Shown piece by piece: positions 1 through 10,330 of a stretch of DNA of 64,000 nucleotides. The notes beneath the pieces are model-generated. The model was not told the origin of the DNA. It searched no databases and saw nothing but the letters and a program-made list of their open reading frames with translations. The stretch's first letter is position 1. Each line of letters begins with the position of its first letter. The stretch comes from Mansonella perstans. Its lineage: Eukaryota; Nematoda; Chromadorea; Rhabditida; Onchocercidae. Both the position numbers and the translations under genes were made by a program. The stretch covers positions 1-64,000 of the forward strand of contig JBAMDO010000171.1 of assembly GCA_037074765.1 (NCBI GenBank), read 5' to 3'.

Positions 1-340
1 TCAAATCAAAATATTTGTATAATCTAATTATATCGAAATAATTATAAATACAGGATGATTTGCCTAAGCCAAATAATTTTTTAATGCAATTATTTCAGTT
101 TTCTGAAGTAATAATGAAAAGCATTTCATATTGTGATAAATCATTCACCATACGTAGCAGTGTATATTTATGATATGTCTCCTAAATGTCTGTTGATTAG
201 TGTCATGCCTAAATATCAAAGTTATTTTAGATTACTGCGCTAATCCGAAAAATTTTAGAAATAAGTCTATCAATGTTGCATTTGGAACATTGAATCCCTC
301 CCCTGAATACTTACTGATTAATAAATTGAATTGATAACAA
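1..340. repeat. Left-edge repeat, inverted copy at about 27995-28300
   Basis: This stretch, including the TTTGCCTAAGCCAAATAAT segment and the following tract up to the GGAACATTGAATCCCTCC motif, reappears in reverse orientation at about 27995-28300. No open frame or RNA signature is visible in it. Confidence 0.6.
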
Positions 341-344
341 TGAA

Positions 345-2145
345 ACTAGATTTCATCTATCCAGTTCTTTTTTTGCTTTGCAAAGATTTTATCAGCAACA
401 TTTTTAATAAATCAAAATTTTTTCGGATTGTTTTTTTCAATATGAATAAATGATCACTTATTCCAGTCGAAAATTTTGAAAACTGTTAAAATTGATCAAA
501 AGTTTGTTAATTGTTGTATCTATTTTGCTACGGAATTTCCTTTAATAGCGCAGTATTTATGAAAAATTCATTCGATGAATTCTAGCAGGCATATTAGATT
601 AAGTTCGATAAAATCAGTAAAAAACTTTATTCACTTCAACAAATTCACTTCAACAATTAATTCACTTCAACAAATGATTGATCACTAGAAATTAATTAAA
701 TGAGCAATCATGAATAGATGGAGCATTATATTAATTTAAAATTGCTGAAAATCCAAAGATTGAAATATTTGGAATGGAAATTGTGAATATTTTATAGCAT
801 TTGTTAATTTTTTTGTTAATATATATGCTATCATGATGGCACGATGTTATGTCATTCAAACAGTTTTTGAATTGACCATATTGCGCATTATTCTAAGCCA
901 GAAGAAAATGTTTTACGAATTAATTTCCTTTCCTCCTTTAATAACGCAGAATAAATTTACTCATTTCGATGAATTCTAGGATAGATATGAGATTAACGTC
1001 GATAAGATTGTATTATGGAGAATGATAGCAGAATGAGTAAAAAATCATTGTCTAGTATTTACCAAATGTCTACAATCATAGCTAAATCTTCGATGTTGCT
1101 ATAAAAAGAAATGGACTTTTGGGAGAAATGTAGACGATAAAATAATTACTAACTGATTAAACCAACCGAGGAGGGCAAAGAAAACATTTACACGCTTTTT
1201 ATTGACAAGTAATTTTGTCTTGCAAGGTTTAACTGTAAAAACTTTTACATGCAAGTAAAGGAAATTATATAACGCTTGCCTCTTTTGCTTGTTTATAGAA
1301 ATATTAAAATTCAATTCGTCATTAAATTGTGCCCATTAAAAAGTAGTCAGCAAAATTTTGAATTTAATAACTATTAATGCGAACAATTAATTAAGTCAAA
1401 AAACGACATATATTTGATTCTTAGAAGTACCATGTCACCTTCGAATATACCTTGTTCCATAAGGGACCCACAAAATGTTAAGGTTAAAATTTGTGTTCAA
1501 ATGGATGCTGCTTGTACAAAGTATATAAATTGCACATATATACATACACATTACATACACATATACACACAGTACTATAAATTGCGTTAATTCTTGAAAA
1601 TTCTCATAATCGTAACAAAAAATTCTGTTTTTCTCTCTTTTGTTTCTTTTCAAACAGTGGATACAATAAACTGAGAAATTCTGAAAAGCAAAATTTTTGA
1701 AATTTAATACATAAGCGTTTAAAATTAATTAAATTAATCATTAATAGTTATTCTCAAATCACACTGTACTATAATATGATGATTATTCAGCGAAAATTTT
1801 TATCAGCGATCCAATATCTCTAAAAAGTATTATGATTCAGAAAATCAGACCCAGAATAATGACTAAATAACTTCACGATTACCAAATTTTGCATTATTAA
1901 GAAATAATCTTATTTCATGATTATTGCAATATAAGGCTTAAAAGCTTACCTTCGAAGAAGGTATTATCCCATTATCCATGTTGTTGAGATGCTTGGATTT
2001 GTATAATCAGTGGACGCGGTGGCGGCACTGGTCTTACTTGTCCCATTGCTGCTGCTCCTGGTGCTGGTGGTTGTTGTATCGATAATCTCATGAGGGTGCT
2101 GCCGCAATAAATGAACAGTATAAGATATACTATAAATTTCATCAT
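345..2145. repeat. 1.8-kb segmental duplicate (copy 1; copy 2 at 13120-14935)
   Basis: From the tract AACAATGAAACTAGATTTC to the start codon of the small secreted gene at its right end, this segment matches 13120-14935 in the same orientation almost base for base; I see only scattered single-base indels in homopolymers. It holds a fragment of the NCGSYTLT-type module, a fragment of the F-box-associated-like module (about 690-960, minus), a tract with the LLTSNFVLQGLTVKT-type frame (about 1190-1270), the putative distal exon of the secreted gene (about 1420-1480) and the gene itself. Confidence 0.85.
1972..2145 (-). CDS. small secreted Pro/Gly-rich protein, copy 1
   Basis: A 57-codon reading frame too short for most gene finders. 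Residues 1-18 form a textbook signal peptide (MMK, then the hydrophobic core FIVYLILFIYC); the mature part has no cysteine. The middle is Pro/Ala-rich (QQPPAPGAAA, then RPVPPPRP) and the tail is IIQIQASQQHG. A TTTCAG acceptor ends at 2160, 14 nt before the first ATG, suggesting a spliced leader or an upstream cis exon. A GTAAGC donor follows the stop at 1949, so the model has an intron in the 3' UTR. The coding sequence is identical to 14762-14935. Function unknown; secretion is inferred from the signal peptide and from its conservation in all paralogs. Another overlapping frame is open as well, but it has no signal peptide and is less likely. Confidence 0.6.
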   Translation of the reverse strand: MMKFIVYLILFIYCGSTLMRLSIQQPPAPGAAAMGQVRPVPPPRPLIIQIQASQQHG

Positions 2146-2159
2146 AATTCTCTTGCAAT

Positions 2160-2391
2160 CTGAAATAATGGCTTTCGTAATAACTTTAATTTTGCGTTAT
2201 TAGAAAAGTTACCGCTTAATCAAACTACAAAATTAGCCGTTTCACCAACTGATTATGAGGCTATTACACTTGAACTATCAGTTTTCAGGCATTCTTCAAA
2301 CCGAACAAACTTCAAGCATTTTGTTCAACAATGAAGATATATTGAAGGAATTGACAATAATTTAAGTGATGAAAATTGTGGTTCTTATATT
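2160..2391 (-). promoter_or_regulatory. Conserved upstream block shared by the secreted family
   Basis: Read on the minus strand this block contains GGTGAAACGGCTAATTTTGT, then TTATAACGCA (a possible TATA-like element), the pyrimidine tract and the TTTCAG acceptor. The same order and spacing precede nearly every copy of the family, including the diverged poly-proline subfamily. On the other side lies the divergent NCGSYTLT-type ORF, so the block may act in both directions. Confidence 0.45.
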
Positions 2392-2679
2392 TTGATAGCG
2401 AAATCAATTAAAATAACAAATATTAATAGAACTCACTATGAATACATTCAAGTAATTAAGTATTTTTTCTTTTTGTTTTTTGTTCTGAGACCAGTTTTAT
2501 TTTCATATTTCAAGGCAAGTGACAAAAATGGATTAAGGCAGATAAATAAAAAGGAACTGATGAAAATCATAACAATGAAACTAGATTTCATCTATCCAGT
2601 TCTTTTTTGCTTTGCAAAGATTTTATCAGCAATCATTTTTAATAAATCAAAATTTTTTCGGGTTGTTTTTTCAATATGA
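2392..2679 (+). CDS. Divergent ORF of the NCGSYTLT family, partial
   Basis: Unrecognised protein family. This copy is open for 95 codons: a polar part (INRTHYEYIQV), a strongly hydrophobic stretch (FFFLFFVLRPVLFSYF), a basic linker (KNGLRQINKKEL) and a second hydrophobic stretch. The part encoding LQTEQTSSILFNN...NCGSY lies upstream but is out of frame because of a small deletion near 2340, so the copy is probably broken. It lies head-to-head with the secreted gene ending at 1972. Whether the family is translated is uncertain; AT-rich repeats can hold long frames by chance, although the frame also survives in clearly diverged copies such as 38690-38880. Confidence 0.3.
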   Translation: MIAKSIKITNINRTHYEYIQVIKYFFFLFFVLRPVLFSYFKASDKNGLRQINKKELMKIITMKLDFIYPVLFCFAKILSAIIFNKSKFFRVVFSI

Positions 2680-2907
2680 AATAAATGATCACTTATTCCA
2701 ATCGAAAATTTTGAAAACTGTTAAAAATTGATGAAATGTTTAGTTAATTGTTGTGTGCTATTTTGCTACGGAATTTCTTTTAATAGCACAATATTTATGA
2801 TAAATTCACTCGATGAATTCTAGCATGCATATTAGACTAAGTTCGATGAAATTGTATTAAGGCGAATTATGGCCAAAATGAGTAAAAAATCTTTGTTTAA
2901 ATATCTA

Positions 2908-3255
2908 CTAATGTTTAAGATCATAGCTGAATCTTCTGCTTTTCAAACTTTCGTGATCATTTATTTCATATTCAAAAAAATCAGCCCGAAAAAAATTTGA
3001 TTTATTAAGAATGATTGCTGACAAAAGTTTCGCAAAGCAAAAAAGAACTGGATAGATAAAATGTAGTTTCATTGTTATGATTTTCATCAGTTCTTTTTTA
3101 TTTATCTGCCTTAATCCATTTTTGTCACTTGCCTTGAAGTACGAAAATAAAACTGGTCTCAGAACAAATAACAAAAAGAGAAAATACTTAATTACTTGAA
3201 TGTATTTAAAGTGAGTTCTATTAATATCTGTTATATTAATTGATTTCGCTGTCAA
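2908..3255 (-). CDS. ORF of the NCGSYTLT family
   Basis: 115 codons, one of the longest open copies. It starts with TAKSINITDINRTHFKYIQV, followed by a hydrophobic segment (FLFLLFVLRPVLFSYF), the KNGLRQINKKEL linker and a C-terminal hydrophobic part. A longer upstream frame with the NCG motif is not continuous here. It is divergent from the secreted gene at 3503. No known domain recognised; it may be a relic rather than a gene. Confidence 0.3.
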   Translation of the reverse strand: MTAKSINITDINRTHFKYIQVIKYFLFLLFVLRPVLFSYFKASDKNGLRQINKKELMKIITMKLHFIYPVLFCFAKLLSAIILNKSNFFRADFFEYEINDHESLKSRRFSYDLKH

Positions 3256-3502
3256 AATATAAAAACCACAATTTTAATCACTTAAATCATTGTCAGTTCC
3301 TTCAATGTATACTTCATTGTTGAACAAAATGCTTGAAGTTTGTTCGGTTTGAACAATGCCATAAGAACTGATAGTTCAAATGTAATAGTCTCATAATCGG
3401 TTGGTGAAACAGCTAATTTTGTAGTCTAATTAAGGGTAACTTTCCTTATAACGCAAGATTAAAGTTATCGCGAAAGCCATTATTTCAGATTACAGGAGAA
3501 TT

Positions 3503-3673
3503 ATGATGAAATTTATAGTGTATCTTGTACTGTTCATTTATTGCGCCAGCACCCTCACGAGATTATCAATACAACAACCAGCACCAGGAGTAGGGGGAGC
3601 AGGAGGAGGGGTACCAGGGGCGCAGCCAGGTCCACTGACTATATTAATCCAATCGTTTCAACAACATGGATAA
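3503..3673 (+). CDS. small secreted Gly/Pro-rich protein, copy 2
   Basis: 56 codons. The signal peptide reads MMKFIVYLVLFIYC; the middle is QQPAPGVGGAGGGVPGAQPG and the tail LTILIQSFQQHG. A TTTCAG acceptor ends at 3488, 14 nt before the ATG. After the stop, a GTAAGC donor leads to the second type of downstream module (acceptor TTTTTTAG at about 3765). The gene converges with the F-box-associated-like relic at 4075-4470. Not recognised by homology; secretion inferred. Confidence 0.6.
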   Translation: MMKFIVYLVLFIYCASTLTRLSIQQPAPGVGGAGGGVPGAQPGPLTILIQSFQQHG

Positions 3674-3719
3674 TGGGATAATATTTTCTTCGAAGGTAAG
3701 CTTTTAAGTCTTATATTGC

Positions 3720-5279
3720 ATTAATCGTGAAATAAGATTATTTGTAATAATTCAATGTTTTTTAGCAATTTGCAGTTCATAGACGTTTGCTAGGAATAGC
3801 TTATAAAAGATTCTAAGTACTGAAATTATTAATTTGAATTTTTTGTTGTTATTTACTCTGAAGCAATTATATCTACTGACCTTTAACCTCTTTTAGTTTG
3901 ACTAGTTGAAATTGATAGACGTACTTTTTATATAAACTATCGAAATTAAACAAGATAGCATTTGGTTCCTGCACACAGAATTTTGTTGTTTTTCTATATT
4001 CGCTGGTTTCAAGTTGAAAATTTCAAGTTCACTTCAATAAATGATTGATGGGTAGAAATTAATCAGATGAGCAATTATGAATAGACGGAGCATTTTTTTA
4101 AATTTAAAATTAGAAAAAATCCAGAAATTGGAATATTTGGAATGGAAATTGTGAATGTTTCATAGCAGTTGTTAATTTTTTTATTAATATTTATACTATC
4201 ACAATGGCATGATATTTTGACATTCAAACACTTTTTGAACTGTTTATATTCCGCATTAGTCCAAGCCAAAAAATTTTCATGAATTAATTTACTAATCTGC
4301 GTTGTCAACAATGTAGCCAAATTATAGATGAAGGACCAGCTGACTAGCTGTCATAAATGACCATTTTTTCCATATGTAATCGTTAATCCCTCTATATATC
4401 CAAAATGAACTCTCATATAACATAATGGAAAAGTGAATTTGGTCGAAACGTGAAGTAATTTGCCAAGCATCTTATCAGAAGCTTATCACTTATAACTGAA
4501 TAATACCTTATTTTCAGGAAATATGGCCACATATATTACTTATGCAGCTGATTTATCATTGAAATTCCATTTTTCTCCTGTCCTGGATATTGTTTTTCTT
4601 GAATTTTTTGTTTACCTTTGATTGCTTTTTATTCAGTAATGATAAATGGTAAGTACTAATAAAGACTTCAAAATTTTGTTGAATTTCATGATTTATTCAA
4701 ATAATATTCCTGGTATGCTACGGTCATTAATTCAATGCAGAGCACATTATGTAACTTCTTCTCAGATGTGTCTTAACTTCAATTTCCTGAAATTGAAAAT
4801 TAATGTGTTTTAATTCAATTTCAGTGATTTAAGAGATCAAAATTGTGGTTTTTATAGTTTGACAGTGCAGTTAATAAAACTCATTGTAGATACATTCAAG
4901 TGACTTCGTTTTTTTTTTCTGAAAACAGCTTATTCTCCGTATTTCTACTGCGCCAGTATGTTGCAGCAGTGATAACACATTGTGGCAGATTCAATTTGGA
5001 GCGAAGCTCAGTGCTTAAAAAAAAAGTGGATTAAGGCAAATAAATAAAAAGGAACTGTTGTAAATCATAACAGTGAAACTAGATTTTAACGATCCAGTTA
5101 TTTTTGCTTTGCAAAGATTTTATGATAAATTCAGTTTTCCCTTATAATGTTAAAAATTCTTAATTTGGTTTGTTCATTGTGATATAATGACTTTTGAGAT
5201 TTTTAAATTATAACCACTTTTCAGTTAGATAAATAAACACAACTTCGAAACTCAGTAAACTTCAATTTCAGAATTCCAA
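3720..5279. repeat. Type II downstream module
   Basis: Starts with the spliced-looking sequence CAATTTGCAGTTCATAGACG and runs through the F-box-associated-like relic, a tract with GATTTAAGAGATCAAAATTG behind a TTTCAG acceptor (about 4825) and a VAAVTTHCGRF-type tract (about 4970). The same order occurs at about 16240-17560 and 29995-31500 on plus and, inverted, at about 11060-12480. On the minus strand about 3930 there is a TATATAAAAAG box. Confidence 0.7.
4075..4470 (-). pseudogene. F-box-associated-like ORF relic
   Basis: Two overlapping frames: an N-terminal part starting MLGKLLHVS near 4470, and the part LLTTQISKLIHENFLAWTNA...KCL (81 codons, 4075-4320). Compared with the copy at 11483 the run of A after TATGG is one base shorter, so the two parts are in different frames. 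The pattern (hydrophobic strand, Y-G-K-x-W-x-x-M-T, Q-L-x-x-x-L-K-F, L-T-x-Q-I-x-x-L-I, F-L-x-x-W-x-N) recalls the nematode F-box-associated FBA_2 domain; this is a judgement from memory of the family and not a search result. Confidence 0.35.
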
Positions 5280-5402
5280 ATGTCATTAGGAATGATGAAA
5301 AACGTTCGATTTCCACTGTTCATGTCAACCTTACTCCTTTGCATTCTCGGCATATTCATATTATTAGCAACGTCGCAGAAAATACCTCTGGTGTTTTTTT
5401 AA
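5280..5402 (+). CDS. small ORF with signal peptide or signal anchor, copy 1
   Basis: 40 codons: MSLGMMKNVRFPLFMSTLLL, then CILGIFILLATSQK and a short end. The basic n-region and the long hydrophobic core are typical of a signal peptide or single membrane anchor. A TTTCAG acceptor ends at 5271, 8 nt before the ATG. A second copy lies at 31512. The reading frame may continue through a missed intron, since little mature sequence remains. Function unknown. Confidence 0.4.
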   Translation: MSLGMMKNVRFPLFMSTLLLCILGIFILLATSQKIPLVFF

Positions 5403-5753
5403 TGAATTTGCATCGGCTTGATAATCGTATTGAGCAGAACAAGAGAACAAGAAATATGGCTTTCTAGTTCAAAAAAATAAAATCAATAAGCATGATCAAC
5501 ATGCAATTAATATCTTTGAAATCTTGAACGTTGAATTAATCTAGATCAATCATGATGGAGCAAAAAATAACTGGATAGATAAAATCTAGTTTCATTGTTA
5601 TGATTTACATCATTTACTTTTTATTTATCTGCCCTAATCCATTCTTACGATTTCAGAAAAAAAACACAACTGATCTCAGAAAAAAATAAGCGGAGTCACT
5701 TAAATGAAAAAGTCTCGAAACTTTGGAATAGTGACAATTGCGATAAGTTTAGG

Positions 5754-5987
5754 TTGGACGATAGGCTACTTAATCTGTTTCACTTTGTTGAGATAAAACA
5801 TCGTGTTCTTCAAGGTATAGAATTGAAGGTACCGAGGAGGGTTGAGGTGATGTCGGACAGTCTGTGTGTTAAAATTGGAATTGAACGTCGAAGGAGTTCA
5901 TATTTTCAACTTTTTCCATTGGAATATGTAGTCATTTATTTCAAAATTGAAAAAAAAAACATGTTCGGAAAAAATTTGGTTTGTTAA
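5754..5987 (+). CDS. ORF with EIGIE-type motif
   Basis: 77 codons of unrecognised sequence with the order KHRVLQGIELKVPRRVEVMS, then DSLCVKIGIERRRS. The same translated motif (C-x-x-E-I-G-I-E) survives in diverged modules at 17700 (minus), 33900, 39463 and 61840, which hints that it derives from a real exon. No start context or splice site decides its limits. Probably part of a decayed gene. Confidence 0.25.
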   Translation: MDDRLLNLFHFVEIKHRVLQGIELKVPRRVEVMSDSLCVKIGIERRRSSYFQLFPLEYVVIYFKIEKKNMFGKNLVC

Positions 5988-6179
5988 GAATGATTAATGG
6001 TATAATCATTTCGAAGTAAAAATAATTGAATGACTGAAAACTTGGAAAAAATCTAGTTTCACTGTTATGATCTACAACAGTTCCTTTTTATTTATCTGCC
6101 TTAATCTACATTTAAATTTGAAAAAAAAAAATGGCATAAATAGTGTGATACTATTTTAACAGTCGAAAAATCATTCTAT

Positions 6180-6395
6180 TTGACATTTCTTTTCCAGCGT
6201 GGCATTAGTTTATTCCACTTGGTACATGTTTCCTTTTCGACAACATCACTGAGAAACACTCTTTCTGCTGCTATTATGGCAAATTTTAGAAGCATACAAA
6301 AATATTTTTTGCATTCTAGCACAAGCAACATTGGATGTGTAACTTATCTAAAACCATTTAATCAGCACTATGAATTGCAGCAAAAAAATAATTAG
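6180..6395 (+). CDS. ORF of unknown function, diverged paralog of 22923-23138
   Basis: 71 codons, beginning after a TTTTCCAG acceptor-like tract (about 6196), so the true exon may start with RGISLFHLVHVSFS. The middle aligns with the ORF at 22923 (Q-x-G-I, F-S, S-x-N-T-L-S), although the DNA differs substantially. Near-identical or partly deleted copies lie at about 20340 and 39850. No recognised domain. Confidence 0.25.
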   Translation: MTFLFQRGISLFHLVHVSFSTTSLRNTLSAAIMANFRSIQKYFLHSSTSNIGCVTYLKPFNQHYELQQKNN

Positions 6396-6789
6396 GTAAT
6401 AAATAGTTAATTTAAATAGTTAATTTTGCCTCTGTTATTGAATTGAAAGTTGAAACAGCACTAATACACATATTCAATATTAATGGTTGTGTTACTATTT
6501 CTAACTTGTTATTACCTGCATTAATATGCGCTATATAATCGTATTGTCGAATAATACTTTGCCAAGAAATTCGTCGGAGAGCAACAAAGCATAAAATGAT
6601 TTTGCTTAAAATTTGAAAGTTTGTTGTATATTGAATTAATAATATTAGTTAAAAGTTCAATCTCAGTAACAGGTTATTCTCATGACAGTAATTGGATACC
6701 ATCTATGCAACAAATGCAACAAAACAGCATCTCAACCATTTCTTCATCTTCTTACTCCTTCACGAAAAAGTTATTCGGTGACTAAAAAG

Positions 6790-7690
6790 GGGTAAGACCG
6801 AGACAAACATAACAAGTAATGAGTAGAAAAAGTACTTTTTGAAAGTCCTCCAGACATGATATCTATTATACCAGGAAATATCAAACCTGTAAAAGAACGG
6901 CTCTAACCCGTCTCAAAAATTAAAGGCATTAGATGTTAAACCGCCGAAATTGAGCTTGCTAAGTTCGGAATGATTTTGAAGTTAGAGCATGAGACTATAA
7001 AAATTATGACTATAAATTTTCGATAAAAAATTATGCGAATACAAATGTATATTCAGTCACTAGAGTGAATGATAGATGGATTGATTATATCTAAAGATCC
7101 CTTAGCGCAGCTAAAAAAAGAGAAGGCATGAAGAAATAACAAAAGGCAAACAAGGAATCTTCAATTTAATCCATGAAGCTAAAGAAGCTATCATTACTTT
7201 AAATATCTACAAAAAGGAGATCGATTTTTTATTTCAGTTAAAATATAAAGAAAAAATTAGACATTTATAGAATCAAAATATTCTCTCGTCTAGTCTTTTA
7301 CCATTTTTTATGGTTTCATATTTACAATATTCCCTCTAAATGAAATTGACATTATTTTGCAACAAAAATAAATAAGTTTGATTATTTGTGTTTGATAATA
7401 AATTTGATTAATTGAGTTTGGTGATACAATTATCATTATCTTGCTGTCGCGAATTTTATATTGCGAAACTTCCAATGGGTCAATAAATCAAATTGTGAAA
7501 TGATGTCAATGTCTCTATGAGTCATCTAATTAATTTTATAATGTCTAAATTTATTTCCAATATCTTTGTTGTAGTCTAAACTCACATCCAATTATGCGTT
7601 CTCAAACCTCTTTCCTACCATAAACTAACAAAGAGGCAGCTGTAGCGATATCTTACTAAACAAAGCTATTGTGTAACTATGTCATAAAAT
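6790..7690. other. Single-copy stretch without recognisable gene
   Basis: I see no second copy of this segment in the window, no long frame, no RNA signature and no terminal repeats. It separates two repeat modules. Confidence 0.5.
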
Positions 7691-7691
7691 T

Positions 7692-7928
7692 GTGCTTTTT
7701 AAATTACGCTTGCCTTTACAATGGACAATAAGCTCAACCACGATTCGATCGCATAACGCAAAAAAAAGCTTCCCGACACTTGCAACAGTGTCGACAAATA
7801 ATGGCATTTTCAATTTGAAGCGAAGCTTGTTGTCTTTTAAAAAAGCTTTATTAGCTGAAAAAACTTCCAACGAGACACAGAAAGTCAATGTAAAATGTCA
7901 ATTAATTGTTCGCATTAATAGTTACTAA
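7692..7928 (+). CDS. ORF with diverged VAAVTTH/GRFNL-type motif
   Basis: 78 codons. The segment TLATVSTNNGIFNLKRSLLS matches, in the same frame, the translated motif VAAVTTHCGRFNLERSLVL found in at least ten other modules (for example 17490, 26400 minus, 31260, 33110 minus, 50070). The DNA is far diverged while the peptide spacing is kept, so this may be the most intact remnant of a real exon. Start not decided; no known domain recognised. Confidence 0.3.
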   Translation: MLFKLRLPLQWTISSTTIRSHNAKKSFPTLATVSTNNGIFNLKRSLLSFKKALLAEKTSNETQKVNVKCQLIVRINSY

Positions 7929-7949
7929 AATTTAGGAAAAGTGTACGCC

Positions 7950-8944
7950 ACATTATTCCTTTCTGATTTAATGAAGTAATTATTGCTCAAAAGATTTAAA
8001 ATGACAGTGGTAAAATTGGAAACTAAAATGAATGTCTTATTCAATGCCTTCTTCATTGTCGAACAAAATGCCTGGAGTTTGTTCGATTTGAAGAATGCCA
8101 TGGGAACTGATAGTTCAAGTTTTCAAAATTTTCGACTGGGATAAATGATCATTCACTTCAATTAACTTTTTTCCATTTTATCAAAGGATAAATCACCTGA
8201 ATGATTTCATTGTAACATATCAATCACTATCATTTTCGACATGTAAACCATCATCTTCTCTCATTATTTCCTACAACATAATTAATAATATCTGCAAGAA
8301 TTTCAAATGACATATCTACAAATAGGATGCAAGCTTTCCTTCAACTCATCGCAAGTTCACGTTTCTAGCTTTCACGTTTGATATAATTAGTCATTTATTT
8401 CATATTGAAGAAATGAAAAATTTTTTGATTTATTAAAAATGGTCGCTGATAAAATCTTTGCAATACAAAAATAGCTATGTCCAGTTTCATTGTTATGATT
8501 TACGTCAATTCTTTATTATTTATTGCCTCAATCCATTTTTATCACTTGCCTGTTATATACAAAAAATAAACTACTTTAAACAAAAAATAAAAAAGTATAA
8601 CGGAACCACTTGAATGCATTTACAGTGGGTACTATTAATACCTGTTTTATTGCTTGGTACCCCTGTCAAAGTATAAAAACGACAATTTTTGTTTCTTAAT
8701 TCACTAACAATTCCTTCAGTATCTTTTTCATTGTTGAACAGAATGTGTTGTGTTTGTTGGGTTTGAAAAATGCCGTAAAAATTGATAGTTACATACTAAG
8801 TTTTGATTGAAACGCTTTTATTGCTTCTCAGTTGGTTGGTGAAACAGCTAATTTTGTTGTTTAATTAAGCGGTAATTTTTGTTATAACGCAAGGTAACCC
8901 CTACTACGAAAGAAATTATTCCATATTTCAAGGAGGTTTCAAAT
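7950..8944. repeat. Upstream part of the poly-proline subfamily unit
   Basis: From about 8150 the segment equals 21290-22065 and, inverted, 38502-39270. It ends with the conserved upstream block (GGTGAAACAGCTAATTTTGT, then TTATAACGCAAG). The piece 8050-8130 is a fragment of the corresponding block of the other subfamily. Confidence 0.65.
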
Positions 8945-9067
8945 ATGATGAAATTTATTGTGTATCTTTTATTGTTCATCTATTGCACCGGCGACTTCAT
9001 GGCAACGTTATTCGTAACAACACCACCACCACCACGACCAACACCACCACGAAACCGCTCGTTATAA
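8945..9067 (+). CDS. small secreted poly-proline protein (subfamily 2)
   Basis: 40 codons. The signal peptide MMKFIVYLLLFIYC is shared with the main family, but the mature part differs: GDFMATLFVTTPPPPRPTPP, then a short basic end. The conserved tail of the main family is absent. The 3' splice site is different too (ATATTTCAAG before GAGGTTTCAAATATG). Paralogs: 22066 and 38391. Function unknown. Confidence 0.5.
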   Translation: MMKFIVYLLLFIYCTGDFMATLFVTTPPPPRPTPPRNRSL

Positions 9068-10330
9068 GATTGGCATTAAGTCAGTCTGGATGATTTTTTC
9101 TTTGAAGGCAAGCTTTTCAGATTCATTAATCGACTTCTTTCAGTTAGATAAAAATTAATTTAATTGATTATTGAGTTTGATGATATAAATGTCACTGTGT
9201 TGCAGCAGTAACGACACATAATGTCAGTTTAAATTCAAAACGAGGCTCTTTGCTTGGAAAAACGGAAAATATCATAAAAATAATTAGGAAGAAAACAAAA
9301 TGCAATTTTATTTAACTTTGTAATGAATATTGGTGTATTCTAAGGGATGTAACATTTTCTATTCACTGATTTCGATGAGTTTTAAAACTTAATGTGTTAT
9401 TGGTTCATTTTGCTTATTCATGTTATTATTATTATTACTTTAGCTCATTTTCAAAATGAACCAAATTACTTATTTTTATGTTATTTTAAATTGAAACTTC
9501 ATTAAAAGTAGTTCCATTTTGTCGTGTTTTATTGTTTTAAAGCACATTCTTATCCTTAGTATCCGTATTGAGATATACCTGGTTATTTGTCCTGAAAGCT
9601 TTAGACAACATGAAATACACAAGTGTTAATTGTGCTTTGACGAAATAAATTATTGCTAATAAATGAAATTCAATCCCAATTTCATTTTTTAACGATAATT
9701 TGCTGAAATGTAATAATTTTAAGTAAAATGTGTAAACAGATATGTAATTTATTAGCTTAAATTATTGTATGTATGATATTATTCTAACATTTTAAAAATC
9801 TTTGTTCAATCCTATTTGAAATCTTTCTCTCAACATGGCATTCCCAACGTTTCATTCGAATTGCTACGTTTTCCCTTTTCGACATTATCAGTAAGAACAC
9901 ACTTTCTTTTACTGTTATACCTAGAAATATTTATCAAACAGAAATATTTTTTGCATTCAGCATTTCAGCCTCCCTAAATGGCATCTGCACAAATAGAATA
10001 CAATTATTAACCAAACTTTTCAATTTTTAATAGTTTTCAAGCTTTTCGACTGAAATAAGTAGTCGTTTATTTCATATTGAAAAGAAAAAATTTTGATTCG
10101 TTAAAAATGATTGCTGATAAAATCTTTGGATAGTTGAAATCTAGTTTCATTGTTATGATTCATATCAGTTTCTTTTCATTTATTGTCTTAATCCATTTTT
10201 GTCACTTCCTATTAAATAGGAAAAATAAACTTGTCTCAGAACAAAAAAATACCGAAATCGTTTGAATGCATTAGCAATGAGTTGTGTTAATGCCTGTTTT
10301 ATTAATTGATTTCGCTCTCAAAGTATAAAA
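9068..10330. repeat. Downstream part of the poly-proline subfamily unit
   Basis: Equals 22183-23380 in the same orientation and, inverted, 37130-38390. It includes a diverged VAAVTTH tract (about 9200) and a broken copy of the ORF seen at 22923 (about 9780-10030). Confidence 0.7.

Larger units (their letters stand above)
1930..3720. repeat. Imperfect palindrome with two outward-facing secreted genes
   Basis: The left half (secreted gene 1972-2145 on minus, upstream block, plus-strand NCGSYTLT ORF) is mirrored by the right half (minus-strand NCGSYTLT ORF 2908-3255, upstream block, secreted gene 3503-3673 on plus). The arms are roughly 0.8 kb each around a spacer near 2680-2960. Confidence 0.65.
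5403..6780. repeat. EIGIE module with downstream ORF (copy 1)
   Basis: Repeated in the same orientation at about 19700-20740 and 39430-40260, and partly inverted at 27330-27780. It contains the EIGIE-type frame at 5754-5987 and the ORF at 6180-6395. Confidence 0.75.
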
